A DNA stretch of 6,078 nt from the NCBI GenBank assembly GCA_937974275.1, contig CALJIF010000019.1, positions 1 to 6,078 on the forward strand. Direction: 5' to 3'. The position numbers and the translations under genes are program-made. This stretch comes from an uncultured Flavobacteriales bacterium. Lineage in GTDB: Bacteria > Bacteroidota > Bacteroidia > Palsa-965. Of this stretch, positions 5,829-6,078 are shown one piece after another. Below the pieces are notes generated by a model that saw only the letters and a program-made list of their open reading frames with translations, made no database searches and was not told the DNA's origin. Within the stretch, counting starts at the first letter, position 1; every line of letters begins with the position of its first letter.

Positions 5829-5931
5829 TCGTATAGGCAGGCTTGAAGGTAAAAATAGGGGTTATTATTCTTGCTTGTAAGTGAAGTGCTGATTATTGAA
5901 CAAGTGGAACGAACCGGAAATTAACTGGCAC

Positions 5932-5979
5932 AAAAAGACCGAAAGCCCGGTTAACATCCCCTTTAGCCCGGGCCTTCGG
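5932..5979 (-). terminator. Rho-independent terminator, minus strand, for a gene to the right
   Basis: Arms at 5939-5950 (ccgaaagcccgg) and 5968-5979 (ccgggccttcgg) pair over 12 positions with one A-C mismatch, around a 17-base loop. On the minus strand a TCTTTTT run follows (plus-strand A-run 5932-5936), so it stops minus-strand transcription entering from the right edge. It insulates the sensor kinase gene, whose promoter must lie in the roughly 100 bases between 5829 and 5931. I could not identify that promoter with confidence. Confidence 0.82.
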
Positions 5980-6078
5980 CTGAACGCGTGAAGTTGACCA
6001 ATACGATGGCTAAACTAATTCTGCATTTATCGGAAGTCAATCCGCATTGTTGGATGAGTTAACTAATGAATCCTTATA

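Noticed and set aside
5850..5857. Possible -7 box TATTTTTA upstream of the sensor kinase
   Set aside because: There is no TTG at the expected -33 distance, and the match is one a T-rich stretch gives easily.

Overview
The window looks like a chromosomal segment of a Bacteroidota bacterium. The evidence is a large periplasmic two-propeller LytS-type sensor kinase paired with a LytTR response regulator, a short protein resembling the C-terminal sorting domain of type IX secretion cargo, and starts without clear Shine-Dalgarno sequences. Genus and species cannot be read from this sequence. I see no mobile element, CRISPR array, tRNA or rRNA.

Left part, plus strand: the last 40 codons of an M24 metallopeptidase (Xaa-Pro aminopeptidase type) end 9 bases before an alpha/beta hydrolase of 283 aa. 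The two are probably co-transcribed. The hydrolase converges on, and overlaps by 4 bases, a 97-aa minus-strand ORF whose second half resembles a T9SS sorting domain but carries no cargo.

Middle, minus strand (about 2044 down to 1401): this unit lies between two minus-strand rho-independent terminators. It has about 400 bases with no convincing ORF but at least five hairpins. These are followed by a 42-codon ORF for a single-span membrane peptide, then a 3' hairpin and a terminator. Three hairpins here share the same six-base loop (CCGTAA on the minus strand). This is the least explained part of the window and the best candidate for something undescribed: a structured leader or small RNA, a small membrane peptide, or both.

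Right part, minus strand: a 982-aa sensor kinase (signal peptide, 14 propeller blades, Y_Y_Y domain, one membrane span, LytS-type kinase) is followed after 26 bases by a 249-aa LytTR response regulator and then a terminator. The pair forms a complete two-component system, with the ligand probably sensed in the periplasm and the output being DNA binding. Its targets and ligand cannot be read from the window. At the right edge another minus-strand terminator separates this operon from a gene outside the window.
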